From NCBI GenBank assembly GCA_030671985.1, contig DAOVHI010000047.1:1-9303 (forward strand): a stretch of 9,303 nucleotides of DNA. Reading direction: 5' to 3'. A program made the position numbers and the translations under genes. Positions 7,327-9,303 of the stretch are shown here, one piece after another. Each line of letters opens with the position of its first letter. The stretch's first letter is position 1. The notes below the pieces were generated by a model, which saw only the letters and a program-made list of their open reading frames with translations, was not told where the DNA came from and did no database searches. Origin of the DNA: JAHJDO01 sp030671985 [NCBI: bacterium] (GTDB taxonomy: Bacteria > JAHJDO01).

Positions 7327-8571
7327 ATGGCGTTTAATCTGTGGCACAACGCGTTAGAACTTTTTGACAATGTATCGAAAAAAATAAATCTGGACGAAGT
7401 AGCGCATAAAAGACTAAGTAAATGTGTGAGAGAGTTAACGGTTTCTATTCCTGTAAAATTGGATAATGGTGGTTTTGAGGTGTTTACAGGTTACAGGGTT
7501 CAGCACAATATACATCGCGGACCGTCTAAAGGCGGAATTAGATTTCATCCTGACGTAACTTTGGATGAAGTCAAAGCATTAGCAATGCTTATGACATGGA
7601 AGTGCGCCGTTGTCGGTATCCCATACGGCGGAGCAAAAGGCGGAGTCATCTGTGATCCGGCTAAGATGTCAATAGGAGAAATAGAAAAACTTGCAAGAAG
7701 ATACACCTCGGAAATAATAACGATAATAGGTCCTGAGAAAGATATTCCTGCTCCTGACATGAATACAAATCCTCAGGTCATGGCGTGGATTATGGATACA
7801 TACAGCATGGATAAGGGTTATGTTGTTCCCGGCGTGGTAACAGGAAAACCAATATCCATAGGCGGTTCTCAGGGAAGGGAAGAAGCGACAGGAAGAGGCG
7901 TCATGTACACAACGTTAAATACACTTAAACATTTTAATATGGATATAGAGCACACGTCTGTCGTTATTCAGGGCTATGGAAATGTTGGAAAAGCAACTGC
8001 TGAACTTCTTTATAAAGAGGGCTGCAAAATTGTAGGTGTTGGGGATGTTTATGGAAGCATCTGTAATCCTCATGGATTGGATATAACAAAGCTTAGCAAG
8101 CATTGGGCTGACACAGGCAGTGTGATTAAATATAAGGACGCAGACAGTGTAGAGAACAAGGATCTCCTTGAGTTAGAATGCGATGTTTTGATACCTGCTG
8201 CTTTGGAAGGACAGATAAGAGAGGATAATGCTGAAAAGATTAAAGCGAAGATTATTATTGAGGCTGCAAATGGTCCGGTAACTCCCGGGGCAGACAATAT
8301 TCTAAGACAAAAAAATATATGTGTAGTTCCTGACATTCTGGCAAATGCAGGAGGAGTAACTGTTTCATATTTTGAATGGGTGCAGGGGCTACAGAGTTAT
8401 TTCTGGAGTAAGAGGGAAGTTAATCTCAAGCTGAGAGATATTATAACAAAGGCGTTTTACGATGTTTTGGCGATATCGGAAAAAGAGAATGTTGATATGA
8501 GAATGGCCTCATATATGCTTGCTGTAGGCAGAGTGGCAGAGGCTGTAAAAATAAGAGGGCTATATCCATAA
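7327..8571 (+). CDS. gdhA: Glutamate dehydrogenase, short hexameric type
   Basis: This cytoplasmic enzyme converts 2-oxoglutarate, ammonia and NAD(P)H to glutamate, reversibly. Its 414 residues fit the hexameric clostridial/thermophile class. Substrate and catalytic residues are in place: Lys68 (RGPSKGGIR), Lys92 (MTWKCA), catalytic Lys104 (GGAKGG) and Asp144 (PAPDMNT). The spacings equal those I recall for Clostridium symbiosum GDH (Lys89, Lys113, Lys125, Asp165). The dinucleotide fold starts at VVIQGYGNVG (212-221), with Asp240 at the end of the next strand, followed by NAGGVTVSYFEW. NAD versus NADP use cannot be settled from this. The ATG at 7327 follows GGAGG. A PII gene lies 19 bases upstream and glmS 3 bases downstream, which points to a role in nitrogen assimilation. 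The symbol gdhA is used broadly; gudB or rocG naming is possible. Confidence 0.96.
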   Translation: MAFNLWHNALELFDNVSKKINLDEVAHKRLSKCVRELTVSIPVKLDNGGFEVFTGYRVQHNIHRGPSKGGIRFHPDVTLDEVKALAMLMTWKCAVVGIPYGGAKGGVICDPAKMSIGEIEKLARRYTSEIITIIGPEKDIPAPDMNTNPQVMAWIMDTYSMDKGYVVPGVVTGKPISIGGSQGREEATGRGVMYTTLNTLKHFNMDIEHTSVVIQGYGNVGKATAELLYKEGCKIVGVGDVYGSICNPHGLDITKLSKHWADTGSVIKYKDADSVENKDLLELECDVLIPAALEGQIREDNAEKIKAKIIIEAANGPVTPGADNILRQKNICVVPDILANAGGVTVSYFEWVQGLQSYFWSKREVNLKLRDIITKAFYDVLAISEKENVDMRMASYMLAVGRVAEAVKIRGLYP

Positions 8572-8574
8572 ATT

Positions 8575-9303
8575 ATGTGCGGAATTATAGGATATATAGG
8601 TTTTCGTAAAGCAGTTCCGGTGATTATTGAAGGTTTGAATAAGCTGGAATATCGCGGCTATGATTCATCAGGTATTGCTGTCCTGGAGGGTGGTGCTCTA
8701 AAAAGATTTCGAGCAGAAGGAAAGATAAACAAGTTAGAAAAAAAGATTTGTAAAAAGAATTTGTCAGGAAATATAGCATTAGGTCATACCAGATGGGCGA
8801 CTCATGGAAAACCGTCCGAAGAGAATGCTCATCCGCACACCGATTGCAATAAACGCCTGGTAGTGGTTCATAACGGGATCATAGAAAACTATCTTAAGCT
8901 TAAAACCCAGCTCGTCTCAGAAGGGCATAAGTTTGAATCCGAAACCGATACGGAGGTAATAGCTCATCTAATAGAGGACAACATAAGCGAAGGATTACTT
9001 GAATCGTTAAGAATTACTTTGAGCAAAATAAACGGCTCTTATGCATTAGCTGTAATTAGCGAAGACGAGCCTGATAAGATAGTCGTTGCCCGTTCTAAAA
9101 GTCCTTTAATTATTGGTCTGGGAAGCGGCGAGAACTTTATAGGTTCAGATGTTCCTGCCTTTCTGAATTATTCCAGACGAGTAGTATATTTGAAAGATGG
9201 AGAAATAGGTGTACTAACCAAGGATAAAGTAAAGATTTATAAAGGAGAAGTTGAGAAAAAATTCAAAAGCGTATCGATAAAATGGGATAGCGCTATGGCG
9301 GAG
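8575..9303 (+). CDS. glmS: Glutamine--fructose-6-phosphate aminotransferase, N-terminal glutaminase domain (3' end outside window)
   Basis: This cytoplasmic enzyme makes glucosamine-6-phosphate from fructose-6-phosphate and glutamine, the first step to UDP-GlcNAc for peptidoglycan and lipopolysaccharide. The frame stays open to the last base; 243 codons are seen of an expected 600 or so. It starts MCGIIGYIG, so Cys2 becomes the N-terminal nucleophile after methionine removal. Other class II glutaminase marks are EYRGYDSSG (25-33), HTRWATHG (71-78), HNGIIENY (99-106), SETDTEVIAHL (122-132), INGSYALAV (152-160) and FIGSD (188-192). The sugar isomerase (SIS) domains lie outside. The start is 3 bases after the gdh stop with no strong ribosome site, so translation is probably coupled to gdh. 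PurF and AsnB share the glutaminase fold, but the LEYRGYDSSG and SETDTEVIAHL signatures point to GlmS. Confidence 0.95.
   Translation, partial: MCGIIGYIGFRKAVPVIIEGLNKLEYRGYDSSGIAVLEGGALKRFRAEGKINKLEKKICKKNLSGNIALGHTRWATHGKPSEENAHPHTDCNKRLVVVHNGIIENYLKLKTQLVSEGHKFESETDTEVIAHLIEDNISEGLLESLRITLSKINGSYALAVISEDEPDKIVVARSKSPLIIGLGSGENFIGSDVPAFLNYSRRVVYLKDGEIGVLTKDKVKIYKGEVEKKFKSVSIKWDSAMAE

Overview
The window is a densely packed, one-directional stretch of bacterial chromosome. All nine genes lie on the + strand and gaps run from a 4-base overlap to 75 bases. I see no mobile elements, RNA genes, CRISPR arrays or phage genes. Two genes are cut by the window edges: lspA at the left and glmS at the right. 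Lipoprotein-processing genes, a bacterial GatAB pair and a bacterial PII protein make this a bacterium, probably an uncultured or candidate-phylum lineage of low to moderate GC. The sequence alone does not settle the phylum.

Layout. Bases 1-1128 hold the end of lspA (signal peptidase II) and all of lgt (prolipoprotein diacylglyceryl transferase), which act in the same lipoprotein-maturation pathway. Bases 1131-3936 hold trkA and trkH, the regulatory and pore subunits of a Trk/Ktr-type K+ uptake system. After a 60-base AT-rich gap come gatA and gatB (3997-6890), overlapping by ATGA; they encode two of the three subunits of the tRNA-dependent amidotransferase, and no gatC is present. After a 75-base gap with a plausible sigma70 promoter comes a nitrogen cluster: a PII signal protein with an unusual T-loop, a hexameric-type glutamate dehydrogenase, and the glutaminase half of GlmS (6966-9303).

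How the parts fit. The right two thirds is dominated by glutamate and glutamine chemistry: GatAB and GlmS consume glutamine amide nitrogen, GDH interconverts 2-oxoglutarate and glutamate, and PII senses 2-oxoglutarate and adenylates. The tight PII-gdh-glmS arrangement suggests local control of ammonia assimilation, which is inference. The trkA-trkH pair differs visibly in base composition and arginine codon choice from the genes on both sides, so it looks like a later insertion into a lipoprotein/gat housekeeping cluster. I found no clearly new multi-gene system. The best leads are the PII variant beside gdh, the trk island, the missing gatC, and an Lgt with substitutions at positions known to be essential in E. 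coli.
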